NCBI GenBank assembly: GCA_900467745.1
Contig: UBQW01000017.1
Span: 1-64,000, forward strand
Direction: 5' to 3'
From: Hyphomicrobiales bacterium
Lineage (GTDB): Bacteria; Pseudomonadota; Alphaproteobacteria; Rhizobiales; Rhizobiaceae
DNA length: 64,000 nt
This document shows positions 62,610-64,000 of the stretch, piece after piece. The translations under genes and the position numbers were made by a program. How positions within the stretch are numbered: position 1 is the stretch's first letter; each line of letters starts with the position of its first letter. The notes beneath the pieces were generated by a model. The model was not told the origin of the DNA. It made no database searches and worked only from the letters and a program-made list of their open reading frames with translations.

Positions 62610-63758
62610 ATGGCACGTCTAGGAATAATTCTGCACGGCGTAACGGGCCGCATGGGCTACAATCAGCACCTGGTCCGCTCGATATTGGCGATCCGCGATC
62701 AGGGTGGCCTGACGCTGAAATCGGGCGAGAAGCTCGAGATCGACCTCATCATCGTCGGCCGCAACGCCGCCAAGATGGAGGAGCTGGCGAAGCGCCACGG
62801 CATCAAGCGCTGGTCGACCGATCTCGACGCGGCCCTCAAAAATCCCGACGACCAGATCTTCTTCGATGCCGGCACCACGCTGATGCGCGCCGAGCTGCTC
62901 ACGCGTGCGCTCGACGCCGGCAAGCACGTCTATTGCGAAAAGCCGATCTCGGATGATCTCGAAGTCGCCATCGCGCTCGCCCGCAAGGCGCGCGGCTCGG
63001 GTCTCAAGCATGGCGTCGTGCAGGACAAGCTCTTCTTGCCCGGCCTGCGCAAGCTGGCGCTGCTGCGCGACAGCGGCTTCTTCGGCAAGATCCTCTCCGT
63101 GCGCGGCGAGTTCGGTTACTGGGTCTTCGAGGGTGATTGGGGCGTGCCGGCGCAGCGCCCGTCCTGGAACTACCGCAAGGCCGATGGCGGCGGCATCATT
63201 CTCGACATGCTGTGCCACTGGCGCTACGTGCTCGACAATCTGTTCGGTGAGGTCAAGTCGGTCTCCTGCCTCGGCGCCACCCATATCGGCACCCGCGTCG
63301 ACGAACAGGGCAAGGCTTATCATTGCGACACCGATGACGCCGCCTATGCCACTTTCGAGCTCGAAGGCGGGGCGATCGCCCATATCAATTCGTCCTGGGC
63401 GGTGCGCGTGCGCCGCGACGACCTCGTCACTTTCCAGGTCGACGGTACCCACGGTTCGGCCGTCGCCGGGCTGACGAAATGCTGGACCCAGCACCGCGTC
63501 AATACGCCCAAGCCCGTCTGGAACCCCGACCAGCCTCAGACCATCGACTTCTACAAGACCTGGGACGAGGTGCCCGACACGCAGGCCTTCGATAATGGCT
63601 TCAAGGTGCAGTGGGAGATGTTCCTGCGCCATGTCGCCGAGGATGCGCCCTGGCTCTATGGTCTCGAGGCCGGCGCCAAGGGCGTACAGCTTGCCGAACT
63701 CGGGCTGAAATCCTGGGCCGAACGCCGCTGGCTCGATGTGCCCGCGCTGGAGTTCTGA
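62610..63758 (+). CDS. Gfo/Idh/MocA family oxidoreductase (second copy)
   Basis: A 382-residue NAD(P)-dependent sugar dehydrogenase. It begins M-A-R-L-G-I-I-L-H-G-V-T-G-R-M-G with a Rossmann loop, and has the catalytic-lysine motif Y-C-E-K-P-I-S-D. The substrate-domain segment is G-G-G-I-I-L-D-M-L-C-H-W-R-Y. It is longer than and clearly different from the copy at 57362. AGGGAGGC precedes the ATG. It is followed by a sugar isomerase gene and probably shares a pathway with the ABC operon. Confidence 0.93.
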   Translation: MARLGIILHGVTGRMGYNQHLVRSILAIRDQGGLTLKSGEKLEIDLIIVGRNAAKMEELAKRHGIKRWSTDLDAALKNPDDQIFFDAGTTLMRAELLTRALDAGKHVYCEKPISDDLEVAIALARKARGSGLKHGVVQDKLFLPGLRKLALLRDSGFFGKILSVRGEFGYWVFEGDWGVPAQRPSWNYRKADGGGIILDMLCHWRYVLDNLFGEVKSVSCLGATHIGTRVDEQGKAYHCDTDDAAYATFELEGGAIAHINSSWAVRVRRDDLVTFQVDGTHGSAVAGLTKCWTQHRVNTPKPVWNPDQPQTIDFYKTWDEVPDTQAFDNGFKVQWEMFLRHVAEDAPWLYGLEAGAKGVQLAELGLKSWAERRWLDVPALEF

Positions 63759-63804
63759 GCCATGCCTGATATAGCGCGCTATGTACCCATGGTGACCGCG
63801 CCTG

Positions 63805-63832
63805 TTGCCCCGCATGAAAGCGGGGCCTGGCA
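63805..63832 (+). other. Intercistronic hairpin
   Basis: GCCCCGC (63807-63813) pairs with GCGGGGC (63820-63826), with outer TTGCC/GGCAA complementarity after a short bulge. There is no T tract. It lies between the dehydrogenase and the isomerase gene and ends a few bases before the latter's start codon. Confidence 0.5.
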
Positions 63833-63835
63833 AAC

Positions 63836-64000
63836 ATGGTAGACGATCTCTCCATCAACCTCGCGACCATTCGCGAACAATGTGGCTTCGCCGAAGCGGT
63901 CGATCTCTGCCTGAAACACGGCATCACCTCGATCGCCCCCTGGCGCGATCAGGTCGCCAAGGTGGGGCTCGACGAGGCGGTGCGCATCGTCCGCCAAAAC
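63836..64000 (+). CDS. Sugar phosphate isomerase/epimerase, partial
   Basis: The first 55 codons of a TIM-barrel xylose-isomerase-like protein, cut by the window end. The visible sequence starts M-V-D-D-L-S-I-N-L-A-T-I-R-E-Q-C and continues A-V-D-L-C-L-K-H-G-I-T-S-I-A-P-W-R-D, normal for family members next to Gfo/Idh dehydrogenases. No good ribosome binding site is seen; the hairpin and a small overlapping frame precede it. Confidence 0.8.
   Translation, partial: MVDDLSINLATIREQCGFAEAVDLCLKHGITSIAPWRDQVAKVGLDEAVRIVRQN

Overview
The window is a gene-dense, GC-rich stretch of an alphaproteobacterial chromosome, almost certainly from the Rhizobiaceae (Rhizobium/Agrobacterium/Ensifer relatives). 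The case rests on an Irr-type Fur regulator divergent from fabA-fabB-fabI, a short SRP RNA immediately upstream of dnaX-ybaB-recR, the rimP-nusA-ylxR-infB-rbfA-truB cluster followed by rpsO-pnp, a membrane-anchored CycM-type cytochrome c, a TIGR02300 'FYDLN acid' protein, and the rhizobial palindromic intergenic repeat. Species cannot be fixed from the sequence alone. No transposase, prophage, CRISPR array, rRNA operon or plasmid replication gene was seen.

Layout. 1-16 kb: recF, moeB, a GNAT acetyltransferase, a 2-hydroxyacid dehydrogenase, an SH3 secreted protein, adenosine kinase, an AEC carrier, cycM, kdsB, pheA, a WYL regulator, nudC, a HIT protein, ffs, dnaX and ybaB. 16-20 kb: recR, a lytic transglycosylase whose start codon appears to lie inside a repeat, and an MFS exporter. 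20-31 kb: the transcription/translation operon (rimP to truB), rpsO and pnp. 31-36 kb: an RsmC-like methyltransferase, an orphan HicB, fabI, fabB, fabA and divergent irr. 36-47 kb: membrane and periplasmic proteins, a small lower-GC patch with a DUF3800 gene beside tRNA-Ala(GGC), the FYDLN acid protein, a PaiB-like protein, cmk, rpsA, a large acidic unknown, an RNase D-like exonuclease, a PACE transporter and slyX. 47-64 kb: catabolic genes. These are uxaC-uxuB, a chemoreceptor, a sarcosine/dimethylglycine-dehydrogenase-like oxidoreductase with a choline-kinase-like protein, a CUT1 sugar ABC operon with a Gfo/Idh dehydrogenase, a divergent TetR regulator, a second Gfo/Idh dehydrogenase and the first 55 codons of a sugar isomerase.

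The most interesting signal is an 18-bp palindromic site, AGTAAC-TGTTTG-GTTACT and two variants. It occurs upstream of uxaC, upstream of the ABC operon next to tetR, and upstream of the second Gfo/Idh gene. In the last two cases it sits directly after a TTGACA-N17 promoter. This predicts a local TetR-controlled regulon joining uronate catabolism to uptake and oxidation of a carbohydrate. Other RNA-level signals are a promoter plus GNRA-loop terminator ahead of rimP (a probable attenuator of the nusA operon), a self-complementary hairpin just before the infB ribosome binding site, and a large folded pnp leader.
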